Positions 1 through 8,179 of a stretch of 64,000 nucleotides of DNA are shown here, piece after piece. This DNA comes from Limosilactobacillus mucosae DSM 13345 (GTDB taxonomy: Bacteria; Bacillota; Bacilli; Lactobacillales; Lactobacillaceae), in the NCBI RefSeq assembly GCF_001436025.1, contig NZ_AZEQ01000006.1:40523-104522 (forward strand), given 5' to 3'. The position numbers were made by a program, and so were the translations under genes. The notes beneath the pieces were generated by a model. That model had not been told where the DNA came from. It made no database searches and worked only from the letters and a program-made list of their open reading frames with translations. The first letter of the stretch is position 1, and each line of letters opens with the position of its first letter.

Positions 1-8
1 ATGATGAA

Positions 9-611
9 TTGATTTATCAAGAGCATTTGATTCCAATGACGCGCCAAGAGCTGATTAAGCATCTGCGGGCCGCCTTGCGTGATAAGCGTTTTGAGCATGT
101 GCTGCGTGTTGAGAAAACCGCAATTGAATTGGCAAAACAATATGGCGTTGATGTAGAAGCGGCCAGCATTGCCGGACTTTGTCATGATTATGCCAAGCAG
201 CGTGCTGATGAGGACTTTATCAAGGTAATCAAAGCCAAGAAGCTGGATCCCGATCTATTAAACTATGGCAACGCGATCTGGCATGGTTTTGTCGGTGCTG
301 AGATGGTTAAAGACGAACTGGGCGTGCATGATGAAGATATTTTGAATGCCATTCGCTTCCATACAACGGGGGCAGCCTATATGACCAAGCTGGCACAGAT
401 CATCTATATGGCAGATTACATTGAACCAGGTCGTGACTTTCCGGTCGTTAAAAAAGCACGCAAGCTTACCAGGCAGGATCTGGGAGCTGGCGTTGCCTAT
501 CAGACCAAGCATACGCTGCTTTACCTGATCAAAAACAACGCCCCGATTCATCCACAGACTCTGGCAACCTTTAATGCATGGGTGCCGCAATATGGAAAGG
601 AAATTGATTAA
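9..611 (+). CDS. yqeK: YqeK-family HD-domain Ap4A hydrolase
   Basis: HD-superfamily metal-dependent phosphohydrolase. Family members split diadenosine tetraphosphate into two ADP in the cytoplasm. The metal ligands are visible as H30, the H59-D60 pair in GLCHDYAKQ, the WHGF and RFHTTG histidines, and the ADYIEPGRD segment typical of YqeK. The frame is open to the left edge of the window, so the true start may lie upstream. A TTG at base 9 and an ATG at base 36 are the candidates inside the window. The stop overlaps the rsfS start by one base, which indicates translational coupling. In related bacteria nadD lies directly upstream; a TGA at bases 10-12 in another frame could be its end, but that cannot be confirmed here. 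Confidence 0.9.
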   Translation: MIYQEHLIPMTRQELIKHLRAALRDKRFEHVLRVEKTAIELAKQYGVDVEAASIAGLCHDYAKQRADEDFIKVIKAKKLDPDLLNYGNAIWHGFVGAEMVKDELGVHDEDILNAIRFHTTGAAYMTKLAQIIYMADYIEPGRDFPVVKKARKLTRQDLGAGVAYQTKHTLLYLIKNNAPIHPQTLATFNAWVPQYGKEID

Positions 612-967
612 TGGACAGCAAAGAATTACTAAAAATGGCCGTACAGGCAGCTGATGGTCGGCGTGCCGAAGACATTACGGCCTTAAAAGTCGATGCGATT
701 ACGCCAATGGCTGATTATTTCGTTATTATGACCGGGGGATCCAATCGTCAGGTCCAAGCCATTGCCAACGCGATTATCGAAGCCGCGCATGAAAACGGCG
801 TCGATATTAAGAGCGTCGAAGGCAAGCAGGAAGCACAGTGGGTCTTGATTGATCTTGGCGATGTGGTTGTACACGTCTTTCGTGAAGAAACGCGTCATTA
901 CTATAATCTGGAAAAGCTTTGGTCCGACGCGCCGCTGGTTGACTTGAGCGAATGGGTTAAAGAATAG
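611..967 (+). CDS. rsfS: Ribosomal silencing factor RsfS
   Basis: RsfS/DUF143 protein of 118 residues, the normal family length. The family binds ribosomal protein L14 on the 50S subunit and blocks subunit joining during starvation. Diagnostic stretches are ADYFVIMTGGSNRQVQAIA near residues 35-53, EGKQEAQWVLIDLGDVVVH, and the aromatic HYYNLEKLW segment near the C-terminus. The ATG shares one base with the yqeK stop, and the next gene starts two bases after this stop. It sits in the conserved yqeK-rsfS-methyltransferase order, so co-transcription is likely. Confidence 0.95.
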   Translation: MDSKELLKMAVQAADGRRAEDITALKVDAITPMADYFVIMTGGSNRQVQAIANAIIEAAHENGVDIKSVEGKQEAQWVLIDLGDVVVHVFREETRHYYNLEKLWSDAPLVDLSEWVKE

Positions 968-969
968 TC

Positions 970-1719
970 ATGATCTACGGAACGTTTGCCCAGCTGTACG
1001 ATGAATTGTTTGAAAGCGATATGTATCAGCAATGGCGTGAATTTGTCGAGAGCCGGCTGCCAAAAAGCGCGCAGACGATTTTGGACGTTGCTGGGGGCGC
1101 GGGACGACTGGGCGTTTTATTGGCACAAGATGGCTATCAAGTCGTGGACTTTGATTTTTCAGAAGAGATGCTGAGTCTGGCCTTTAAGCATGCCCAAGAA
1201 GCGCAGGTGCCAATGACGCTGGTACAAGGCGATATGCGCGATCTGAACGGCCTGGGACAGTATGATGCGATTACCTGTTTTGCCGACTCGCTTTGCTATC
1301 TGGATGATTTTAACGATGTCCAGGCAACGCTTAAGCAGATGGCGGCGCATTTAAAAGATGATGGCTGGCTGCTGTTTGACGTCATTACGCCGTATCAGAC
1401 CGATGAAATCTACCCTGGCTATATGTACAACTATGAAGATTCTGATGAGCAGCGGGCGTTTTTATGGCGCAGCTATGCCGATGATGACGTTGAGCATGGC
1501 GTGATCCATGAATTAACCTTTTTTAACCGCCTGCCCGATGATCACTACCAGCGGCTGCATGAAACGCATTTTGAGCGAGCCTATGAGTTAAAGGAATGGC
1601 GAGAGGCGCTTTTAAAGGCTGGCTTTAATCAGATTGAGGTTAAAGCTGATTTTGGCAGTCAAGCGATTGACGAAAAAACAACGCGCTGGTTCTTTATTTG
1701 TCGAAAGCAGGTGGATTAA
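970..1719 (+). CDS. Class I SAM-dependent methyltransferase (YqeM-like)
   Basis: Rossmann-fold methyltransferase of 249 residues. Motif I is ILDVAGGAGRLG near residues 37-48; the acidic end of strand two is VVDFDFSEEML; motif IV region is YDAITCFADSLCYL. The family place between rsfS and tmcAL corresponds to Bacillus yqeM. Substrate is not known from sequence. Its stop overlaps the tmcAL start by one base, so the operon is translationally tight. Confidence is high for the fold and low for any specific substrate. Confidence 0.9.
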   Translation: MIYGTFAQLYDELFESDMYQQWREFVESRLPKSAQTILDVAGGAGRLGVLLAQDGYQVVDFDFSEEMLSLAFKHAQEAQVPMTLVQGDMRDLNGLGQYDAITCFADSLCYLDDFNDVQATLKQMAAHLKDDGWLLFDVITPYQTDEIYPGYMYNYEDSDEQRAFLWRSYADDDVEHGVIHELTFFNRLPDDHYQRLHETHFERAYELKEWREALLKAGFNQIEVKADFGSQAIDEKTTRWFFICRKQVD

Positions 1720-2864
1720 TGCATGCCGTGGGGTTGGTAACCGAGTATAATCCTTTTCATAACGGTCATCGCTATCACCTTAGCCAAGCGCGGGAGCTAA
1801 CCCATGCTGAGGTTGTCGTTGCCGTAATGAGTGGCAATTTTACGCAGCGCGGCGAACCAACGCTGCTTGATAAATGGCAGCGCGCACAGGCGGCACTGAC
1901 CAACGGCGTCGACCTGGTCGTTGAACTGCCAATCTTTATGGCCGTACAGCCAGCCCATCATTTTGCGGCCGGAGCCTTGGAACTGTTAGCAGCCTTAGGA
2001 GTTGATGACGTGGTCTTTGGCGCTGAACATCCAAAATGGGATTTTAAACAGCTGGTAGCCGCGGAGCAAAACTTTACGGCTAGCGGCTTTAGTCAGTACA
2101 ACGCGACTTTTGCCACGCAGTTCAATGAACAGCTGAAAGATCAGACCGGTTTGTCATTGACTGACCCTAACGATATCCTGTCATTTGGCTATTATAAGGC
2201 ACAGATCAATGAACAACTGCCGCTTCGTCTCCACCCGATTCAGCGGCGTGGCAGTCAGTACCATGATGAGCGTATTGAGGGAAAGATTGCCAGTGCCAGT
2301 GCGATTCGGCAGGCTGTTTTAGAGCATGGCGATTTTAAGCAGGCAGTTCCCGTCCAGACGGCCCAGCAGCTGCAAAAGCTTCAGCAAGTGCCAAGCTGGG
2401 ACGCAATGTACCCGATGTTGCGCAATCAGCTGATTCAATCCCCCGTCGAGCAGCTGGTCCAGATCTATCAGATGGCAGAAGGGCTGGAATACCGCATGAA
2501 AGACGCGGCTCAGCGTAATCTGAGCTTTGCTGGCTTTATGAAGGCAGTCAAAACAAAGCGCTATACCTATGCGCATCTGTTAAGAGTCTATCTGTATACG
2601 ATCCTGCAGCTTACCGAGTCGCAGGTGAGTGATCATCTTAAACGGCCCTATCTGCATGTTTTGGGCTTTAATGAACGCGGCAGAGACTATCTGCATTCGA
2701 TTAAGAAGCAGGTTGAATTACCACTTTTAACCAAGATTGATCAAAATCTGCGTGACGATCTGCTCAATCTTGACTATCGCGCAGGTAAGCTTTACCAGAC
2801 TTTTACGCCGGTTGAGCAGGATTTAAAGCATGCGCCGGTGATTGTTAAGGGTGTCAAGGAATAA
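1719..2864 (+). CDS. tmcAL: tRNA(Met) cytidine acetate ligase TmcAL
   Basis: Nucleotidyltransferase-like protein (YlbM family, 381 residues). The characterised family member activates acetate with ATP and acetylates the wobble C34 of elongator tRNA-Met. The N-terminus GLVTEYNPFHNGH carries the HxGH-type ATP-binding motif. A VMSGNFTQRGEP segment follows near residue 37, and FGAEHP and SASAIRQA are further family signatures. The open frame extends upstream to 1698, but the ATG at 1719, overlapping the previous stop as in the preceding gene pair, gives the canonical N-terminus. A consensus promoter begins immediately after the stop, so the operon appears to break here. Confidence 0.93.
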   Translation: MHAVGLVTEYNPFHNGHRYHLSQARELTHAEVVVAVMSGNFTQRGEPTLLDKWQRAQAALTNGVDLVVELPIFMAVQPAHHFAAGALELLAALGVDDVVFGAEHPKWDFKQLVAAEQNFTASGFSQYNATFATQFNEQLKDQTGLSLTDPNDILSFGYYKAQINEQLPLRLHPIQRRGSQYHDERIEGKIASASAIRQAVLEHGDFKQAVPVQTAQQLQKLQQVPSWDAMYPMLRNQLIQSPVEQLVQIYQMAEGLEYRMKDAAQRNLSFAGFMKAVKTKRYTYAHLLRVYLYTILQLTESQVSDHLKRPYLHVLGFNERGRDYLHSIKKQVELPLLTKIDQNLRDDLLNLDYRAGKLYQTFTPVEQDLKHAPVIVKGVKE

Positions 2865-2867
2865 ACA

Positions 2868-2896
2868 TTGACAAGCAAACTTGGGACTAGTATAAT
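2868..2896 (+). promoter_or_regulatory. Consensus sigma-A promoter for yceD-rpmF
   Basis: TTGACA at 2868-2873, a 17-base spacer, and TATAAT at 2891-2896. Both hexamers match the consensus exactly. It lies 30 bases before the yceD start, with a short 5' leader carrying AGGAGG, and should drive strong expression of yceD and L32. Confidence 0.9.
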
Positions 2897-2925
2897 AACG
2901 CTTGTTGCATTAGGAGGTTAGTACC

Positions 2926-3480
2926 GTGAAATGGACGTTGGCTGAACTTCATCGCTATCATGATGAGCCGCTGCATATTCAAAGTACTTTTGATCTAAAC
3001 GCATCACTGACAGAACGGTTCCCTAATCAAGTCCTTAACTGTCAGCCTGTTGAGGTTGACGGCTACGTGGTCTATGATCAGGGTGATGCTACTTTAAGCG
3101 TCAACGTTAAGACAACGCTGACCGTACCATCCAGCCGTTCGCTGAAACCGGTCGAATTGCCATTGGATTTTGCTTTTGCTGAAACCTATGTCAATGATGA
3201 GACGCATGCTGGTCGCTATGAAGACGATGACTTGGTTTTCGTCTTGCCTGATCCGCATGATACGATTGATTTTGACAATGTTTTGGCGGAAAATATCATT
3301 GAGCAGATTCCAATGCAGGTATTGTCCGAAGATGAAAAAAACAGCTCGCAGATGCCAAATGGCAAGGGCTGGGAAGTCATTGCCGAGGACAATATCAATC
3401 AGGCACCGGATAAGGAACATGTTGATCCACGTTTCGCTAAGCTAAAAAACTTATTTCCTGATCAGGATAACCAAAATTAG
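2926..3480 (+). CDS. YceD-family DUF177 protein
   Basis: DUF177/YceD protein of 184 residues, found almost always directly upstream of rpmF, as here. In other organisms the family is linked to 23S rRNA accumulation or ribosome assembly; the mechanism is not established. GTG start is chosen because AGGAGG lies nine bases upstream. The typical features are an N-terminal half of beta strands, an acidic central stretch YEDDDLVFVLPD, and the C-terminal WEVIAEDN and DPRFAKLKNLF motifs. The region between its stop and rpmF is only 51 bases. Confidence 0.9.
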   Translation: MKWTLAELHRYHDEPLHIQSTFDLNASLTERFPNQVLNCQPVEVDGYVVYDQGDATLSVNVKTTLTVPSSRSLKPVELPLDFAFAETYVNDETHAGRYEDDDLVFVLPDPHDTIDFDNVLAENIIEQIPMQVLSEDEKNSSQMPNGKGWEVIAEDNINQAPDKEHVDPRFAKLKNLFPDQDNQN

Positions 3481-3531
3481 CGAACGGTTAAAAACCACTA
3501 GTGGATAGATTATTTGAAGGAGGTGTCACAC

Positions 3532-3708
3532 ATGGCTGTACCAGCACGGAAGACATCCAAGACGCGTAAGCGCAATCGTCGTGGTCACATCAAGCTGACT
3601 GTGCCTGGCTTGGCTCCATGTCCAAACTGTGGTGAACTGCGCAAGTCACACATGGTTTGCCCAAGCTGTGGTTACTACAACGGCAAGCAAGCTGTTGAAA
3701 ACAACTAA
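3532..3708 (+). CDS. rpmF: 50S ribosomal protein L32
   Basis: L32 of 58 residues. It begins [17 protein letters not shown], the invariant N-terminus, and has a zinc ribbon with CPNCGE and CPSCGY, so this is the zinc-binding (C+) form. The start at 3532 follows GAAGGAGGTG; an in-frame extension to 3514 is not supported. It is followed by a rho-independent terminator. Confidence 0.98.
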   Translation: MAVPARKTSKTRKRNRRGHIKLTVPGLAPCPNCGELRKSHMVCPSCGYYNGKQAVENN

Positions 3709-3730
3709 TCACGTCGATTTTATTCGATTA

Positions 3731-3773
3731 AAGACCTTTCTCGAGGCGCCGGACCTGGGAAGGTCTTTTTTTA
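3731..3773 (+). terminator. Intrinsic terminator after rpmF
   Basis: AAGACCTT at 3731-3738 pairs with AAGGTCTT at 3760-3767, with further pairing inside, followed by a run of seven T. It ends the yceD-rpmF unit. Confidence 0.85.
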
Positions 3774-3810
3774 TGTAAAGATTGAAAAAATTTTAATTTT
3801 AACACAGTTT

Positions 3811-3840
3811 AATTAATCTCAAAGGTAGGGTAGATTAATT
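3811..3840. promoter_or_regulatory. Inverted repeat upstream of the two-component operon
   Basis: AATTAATCT at 3811-3819 and its exact reverse complement AGATTAATT at 3832-3840, separated by 12 bases. It lies 70-100 bases before the response-regulator start in an A+T-rich leader with a possible -10 (GATAAAAT near 3847). It may be an operator, possibly for autoregulation, or an RNA hairpin. No T-tract follows, so it is not a standard terminator. Confidence 0.45.
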
Positions 3841-3911
3841 TTCTGTGATAAAATTGGTGTGGTTATTATGTGGGAGTAAGACCCACCAATTTAAACGAGG
3901 AGCGTTTTAAT

Positions 3912-4598
3912 ATGAGTCGGATTTTAATTATTGAAGATGAAGAAAACCTGGCACGATTCGTAGAACTAGAATTAAAGCATGAAGGATACGAAACCGATGT
4001 TGAGCTGGATGGCCGCGCCGGACTGGATGCTGCCTTAAATCAAGACTTTGACGTAATTCTGCTTGATTTGATGCTGCCAGAACTGAACGGGATTGAAGTT
4101 GCCCGTCGCGTGCGGGAAGTCAAGGACACGCCAATTATCATCATGACAGCGCGCGATTCAGTTATTGACCGGGTTTCTGGCCTGGATCATGGTGCCGATG
4201 ACTATATCGTCAAGCCATTTGCCATCGAAGAGCTGCTGGCCCGCGTACGGGCACTGCTGCGTCGAATCAGCATTGAAGGCGGTAATGCCAAGAGTCATCA
4301 GACAACGGTTACGTATAAGGACCTGACGATTGAAAAGGAAAATCGCGTCGTTCGTCGTGGCGATGAGATCATCAACCTTACCAAGCGTGAATATGAACTG
4401 CTTTTAATCCTGATGGAAAACATCAATGTCGTCATGTCGCGTAAGGAACTGCTCAGCAAGGTCTGGGGATATGACTCCAAGGTTGAGACCAACGTTGTGG
4501 ATGTCTATATCCGTTATCTGCGTAATAAGATCGACCGCCCTGGCGAAAAGAGCTACATTCAAACCGTGCGGGGTACTGGCTACGTAATTCGTTCCTAG
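3912..4598 (+). CDS. OmpR/PhoB-type response regulator (ArlR/CovR-like)
   Basis: Receiver domain (residues 1-120) with the acidic pocket E8-D9-E10, phospho-acceptor D52 in LLDLMLPELNG, T/S at MTARDS and K in YIVKPF. The C-terminal winged-helix DNA-binding domain contains LTKREYELLLILM and VRGTGYVIR. The VETNVVDVYIRYLRNKID stretch is typical of the ArlR/CovR/LisR subgroup. The ATG at 3912 follows CGAGGAG; the frame continues upstream to 3870 without a better ribosome site. The kinase gene starts 19 bases downstream. The physiological signal is not evident from the sequence. Confidence 0.93.
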   Translation: MSRILIIEDEENLARFVELELKHEGYETDVELDGRAGLDAALNQDFDVILLDLMLPELNGIEVARRVREVKDTPIIIMTARDSVIDRVSGLDHGADDYIVKPFAIEELLARVRALLRRISIEGGNAKSHQTTVTYKDLTIEKENRVVRRGDEIINLTKREYELLLILMENINVVMSRKELLSKVWGYDSKVETNVVDVYIRYLRNKIDRPGEKSYIQTVRGTGYVIRS

Positions 4599-4617
4599 TC
4601 GATAAAGAAGGGTCTTT

Positions 4618-6102
4618 ATGAGCGAAAAGCAATCAAAATCATCTCGCTTCGTTTCGCTCAAGGTAAAGTGGGCCATTGGTACGGCCATCGGATCTTTAAT
4701 CATTTCAATGATCGTGGTGATTTCGCTGTTCAGTGCCTTCACGCAAAACCTACTACAGCAAGAACGCAGCGAGCTTAATCATAATATGTCCGTCGTGGTG
4801 CGTCAGCTGGGGAATGCTGGCGAAAGTTCTCTGACCAAGGGCAAGGTGCGGTCGATTTTTGAGCATGAGACCAATCTCAGCAGCACGACCGAATTTTATC
4901 GTCAGCCTTTGGTTCAGGGCTTAAGCAATTCACGAGTGACGGTTACCGTGATGAACAGTAATGGGAAAAAGATTTTCCAAACTGCCAAGGCCACGCTGCC
5001 GCTTAAAACGTCCAAACAAGCTAAAACCGAAATGGTCAAAGGCGGCCATCATCAAATCATGGTTGGCCGCGAGCCGATCCTATCGCATGACGGCACGATC
5101 ATTGGCTATGTTCAGGTCGAAAATGATCTCAAGCAGTACTATCAAGTCTTTAAACGCTTGATCTTGATTTCGGTGCTGGCCCTTTGTCTGGTCGTGATTG
5201 CCAGCGGCCTGCTGGGCTATTTCCTGTCTTATTACTGGCTGAGTCCATTAAACGATATTCATGATACCTTGACGGTGGTACGAGATGATCCAACCAGCGA
5301 TGCGCGCGTGCCAAAAGACGTTACTGAATTAAATGACGAGCTGGGCGAATTATCGCGCATGTTTAATCAAATGCTTGATCAGACTCAGCGCTATATTGAT
5401 CAGCAGACGCAATTTGTCAGTGACGTTTCACACGAGCTCAGAACGCCGGTTGCCATTATTCAAGGACACATGGAAATGCTGCAGCGCTGGGGCAAGGATG
5501 ATCCCCAGGTCTTGGATGAGTCAATTGCCGCTGCCTTAAAAGAAACGACACGGATGAACAGTCTGATCAAAGAAATGCTTGATCTGACTCGTGCCGAACA
5601 AGTTGACGTTAAGTTTCACGATGCCGTCACTGAGGTTAAAGACGTGGTTGAACAGGTCTTTAACAATTTCAAGATGCTGTACCCTGACTACGTTTTCCGT
5701 TTTGATGACGATCTGCATGAAGACGTTCCAGTACACATCTATCGTGACCATCTTGAACAGATTCTGATCATCTTGTTTGACAATGCCGTGAAATATTCTA
5801 AGGATCGCAGGGAAGTTCATCTCTCCTTATCGCGCAACCTGAATTCCGTTGAAATCGGCGTCCAGGACTTTGGCGAGGGGATTCCGCAAGAAGACGTGCT
5901 GCATGTCTTTGACCGTTTCTATCGTGTTGATAAGGCTCGCAGTCGCAAAAAAGGCGGCAACGGTCTGGGACTGGCAATTGCCAAGCGGCTGGTAGAAGGC
6001 TATCATGGTCATATTGCCGTTGAAAGTACGGTCGGCTCTGGATCGCTGTTTCGGATTACTTTACCGATCGTGAAGGAAAAACCGATTGAAAAAGACAAAT
6101 AA
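4618..6102 (+). CDS. Sensor histidine kinase (ArlS-like)
   Basis: Membrane histidine kinase of 494 residues, partner of the preceding regulator. The order is: first membrane helix near residues 15-40, an extracytoplasmic sensor of about 140 residues, second membrane helix near 180-205, HAMP linker, HisKA dimerisation domain with phospho-acceptor H272 in DVSHELRTPVAI, then an ATPase domain with N-box FDNAVKYS, DFGEGIP, and GGNGLGLAIAKRLVE. A GTCTTT/AAGAAGG site precedes the ATG. The gene pair forms its own unit, closed by a bidirectional terminator. Confidence 0.93.
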   Translation: MSEKQSKSSRFVSLKVKWAIGTAIGSLIISMIVVISLFSAFTQNLLQQERSELNHNMSVVVRQLGNAGESSLTKGKVRSIFEHETNLSSTTEFYRQPLVQGLSNSRVTVTVMNSNGKKIFQTAKATLPLKTSKQAKTEMVKGGHHQIMVGREPILSHDGTIIGYVQVENDLKQYYQVFKRLILISVLALCLVVIASGLLGYFLSYYWLSPLNDIHDTLTVVRDDPTSDARVPKDVTELNDELGELSRMFNQMLDQTQRYIDQQTQFVSDVSHELRTPVAIIQGHMEMLQRWGKDDPQVLDESIAAALKETTRMNSLIKEMLDLTRAEQVDVKFHDAVTEVKDVVEQVFNNFKMLYPDYVFRFDDDLHEDVPVHIYRDHLEQILIILFDNAVKYSKDRREVHLSLSRNLNSVEIGVQDFGEGIPQEDVLHVFDRFYRVDKARSRKKGGNGLGLAIAKRLVEGYHGHIAVESTVGSGSLFRITLPIVKEKPIEKDK

Positions 6103-6125
6103 GCGCAGTATTTAGCTGACGTAAA

Positions 6126-6161
6126 TAAAAACCTCGTTTCAAATGCTGAAGCGAGGTTTTT
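6126..6161. terminator. Bidirectional terminator between kinase and MATE genes
   Basis: AAAACCTCG at 6128-6136 pairs with CGAGGTTTT at 6152-6160, with an inner TTC/GAA pair. There is a T-rich tract on both strands, so it can stop the rightward kinase operon and the leftward MATE gene, which converge here. Confidence 0.85.
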
Positions 6162-6165
6162 ATAT

Positions 6166-7524
6166 TTAGGCTGATTTAGTCAGATTTGCTTTTCTTTGGG
6201 CGTCTTCCATCAGTTTGAGCCGGTGATCCTGCTGATGAACCAGGAAAAAGCCAACCAGCGTGATCAAAAGCTCCGTTACTGGTACGGCAGCCCAAACGCC
6301 ATTAATGCCGAACAGCCAACCCATTAGGATGATGGCCGGCAGCAAGACAACGTAGCCTCTTAAAAGTGATAGTGAAAACGAAAGCGTAGCGCAGTTAATG
6401 GCGGTCAGGAAAATAATCATCAACAGATTGATCGCTGAAAATAAAGTGCTGGTAAAGTAGATCGGCATTCCCGCCATGGCATAGCGAGTCAGCTGCAGAG
6501 AATGATCATGATTGAACAGCGTAATGATCGGATGACGGAACACAACCAGGGCGACAAATGCCAAAACTGCAATTGCCGCTGTAATCTTTATACCATGTCT
6601 TAAAGCCAGCCGGACGTTGCGAAAATGCCGCGTCCCATATTCGCGACTGGCCAGCGGCTGAACCCCTAAAGCGACCCCATTAGCGATTGCAACGGTGACG
6701 ATGGCAATGTTTGAGATCACGCCATAAGCTGCCACGGCGTAGTTGCCGCTGAGCTTTAGCAAAACCATGTTGAAGACATAGATTGAAACGCCGGTGCTCA
6801 ATTCGTTTAAGCATGCTGAAACGCCAAGCTTGGCAGCCGTTTTAAGCGTTTTAAGTCTTGGCCAGACCCAGTGCCATTCCAGCTGCCGATATGGAAAACG
6901 CTTATGAAAAGAAAGCACGATCAGACTGGTTGCTGGCGAAACGACTGCTGCCAAGGCGGCCCCCTCAATCTGGAGATGCAGGCCAAAAATAAAGAACCAG
7001 TCAAAGATGATAACGACAAAACTTTCAATCAGAGCAGCACGCATGGTTAAACCAGGGTGATTGTCATTGCGGATGAAATTAACGGAAATGTAGTTGGCCA
7101 TAGTAACCGGCGCGTCAATTGACATCAGCCGCAGATACTTGATTGCCATGCCCATGGTCTGATCATTGGCCCCCAGAATCGTTGCCAGCGGCCGTGTAAA
7201 CAGATTGATTAAAATGATGACTGCGGTCCCCAGCAAAACGGCAAAAATAACCAGTTCACTGTAAAGCGTCTTAACGCGTTCCGGATGGTCAATCTTGTTC
7301 AATGAAAAATAGGCAGCGCCGCCCACGCCTAAAAGCAGGCCGGTACAGCTGAAAAGACTATAGATGGGCAGCGCCAGATTTAAGACGGTCAAGCCCATTG
7401 CTCCGGCAGCCATTGAGATAAAAAGCGTATCAATCAGAATATAGATTGAAAGGCCGACCGAAGCGGTAACGTTGCGGACGATGTAGTTGTTTAACTCGCC
7501 GATGATCGATTCATGATGTTTCAA
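6166..7524 (-). CDS. MATE-family multidrug/metabolite exporter
   Basis: Polytopic membrane protein of 452 residues with about 12 hydrophobic helices. MATE features include the N-terminal TLFISMAAGAMGLTVLNLALP region, GVGGAAYFS, and a second-half repeat with LGVQPLASREYG. Family members export cationic drugs or metabolites using Na+ or H+ gradients. Start is TTG at 7524 (minus strand) with GGGGTGG about seven bases upstream. It is convergent with the two-component operon; its own promoter lies in the 7525-7628 gap. Substrate unknown. Confidence 0.9.
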   Translation of the reverse strand: MKHHESIIGELNNYIVRNVTASVGLSIYILIDTLFISMAAGAMGLTVLNLALPIYSLFSCTGLLLGVGGAAYFSLNKIDHPERVKTLYSELVIFAVLLGTAVIILINLFTRPLATILGANDQTMGMAIKYLRLMSIDAPVTMANYISVNFIRNDNHPGLTMRAALIESFVVIIFDWFFIFGLHLQIEGAALAAVVSPATSLIVLSFHKRFPYRQLEWHWVWPRLKTLKTAAKLGVSACLNELSTGVSIYVFNMVLLKLSGNYAVAAYGVISNIAIVTVAIANGVALGVQPLASREYGTRHFRNVRLALRHGIKITAAIAVLAFVALVVFRHPIITLFNHDHSLQLTRYAMAGMPIYFTSTLFSAINLLMIIFLTAINCATLSFSLSLLRGYVVLLPAIILMGWLFGINGVWAAVPVTELLITLVGFFLVHQQDHRLKLMEDAQRKANLTKSA

Positions 7525-7628
7525 TTTTCACCACCCCTTTGCTTTAGGATCGCTGATTAGACAAACCTTGCTCATATTATAAAATAAAAACCAGTCAGCG
7601 TAATGGTTAAGCTGCATCAGATCAAAAA

Positions 7629-7676
7629 GAAAAAGCCGATTCGTCTCAAAAAAGAATCGTTGAGATAAATCGGCTC
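7629..7676 (-). terminator. Terminator after the deformylase gene
   Basis: On the minus strand AGCCGATT and AATCGGCT flank an inner TCTCA/TGAGA pairing, followed by a T-rich tract (TTTTTCTTTTT). It separates the deformylase gene from the MATE gene downstream. Confidence 0.8.
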
Positions 7677-7683
7677 TGATGAT

Positions 7684-8094
7684 TTAGATGATAATGCCAT
7701 TGCAATGATCGAGCTCATGCTGGACGGCCTCGGCAGCAAAACCAGTTAATGAAAGCGACTGTTTTTGCCAGTTAAGATCAAAATATTCAACGACGATCTG
7801 CTGGTAGCGAGTTGCTGGGCGCTGACCATTAAGACTGAGGCAGCCTTCCTTGGTCTGGTAAGGCTCTTTTTTGCTCGTCAGTTTTGGATTCAGCATGGCT
7901 ACGCTGACTGGTCCCAAAGATACGGCAATTACCGCAACTGGCGCGCCGATCATATTGGCTGCCATCCCAACACAATCCGCGGAATTGGCCGCGAGCGTCT
8001 CTAAAAGGTCTTTAGCTAAAGGGATGTCTTGTTTGGTGGCAGGGCGAGCTTTTTGGGCTAGAATCTGCAGGTTGCGACAGATTGGCTTGATCAT
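7684..8094 (-). CDS. Peptide deformylase-like protein (short paralogue)
   Basis: 136-residue member of the deformylase fold, which removes formyl groups from nascent N-terminal methionine. Motif 2 (EGCLSL) and motif 3 (QHELDHCNG, metal-binding HExxH) are present. Motif 1 reads VGMAANMIG where canonical enzymes have GxAAxQ, so the conserved Gln is replaced. The protein ends shortly after motif 3, shorter than the main deformylases of about 185 residues. This is typical of a second deformylase-like paralogue in lactobacilli. Start follows GAAAGGAAG. It is monocistronic between two terminators. Confidence 0.85.
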   Translation of the reverse strand: MIKPICRNLQILAQKARPATKQDIPLAKDLLETLAANSADCVGMAANMIGAPVAVIAVSLGPVSVAMLNPKLTSKKEPYQTKEGCLSLNGQRPATRYQQIVVEYFDLNWQKQSLSLTGFAAEAVQHELDHCNGIII

Positions 8095-8135
8095 AATTAC
8101 GAGCTTCCTTTCTAATGATTTTGGTCTGGATTTAT

Positions 8136-8171
8136 AAAAAGCACCGGGTCATGATCAGACCGCGATGCTTT
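8136..8171 (-). terminator. Terminator after yidC
   Basis: On the minus strand GCATCGCGGTC pairs with GACCCGGTGC around a short TGATCAT loop, with TTTTTATAAA following. It ends the yidC transcript before the deformylase gene. Confidence 0.8.
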
Positions 8172-8179
8172 AGAATCAA

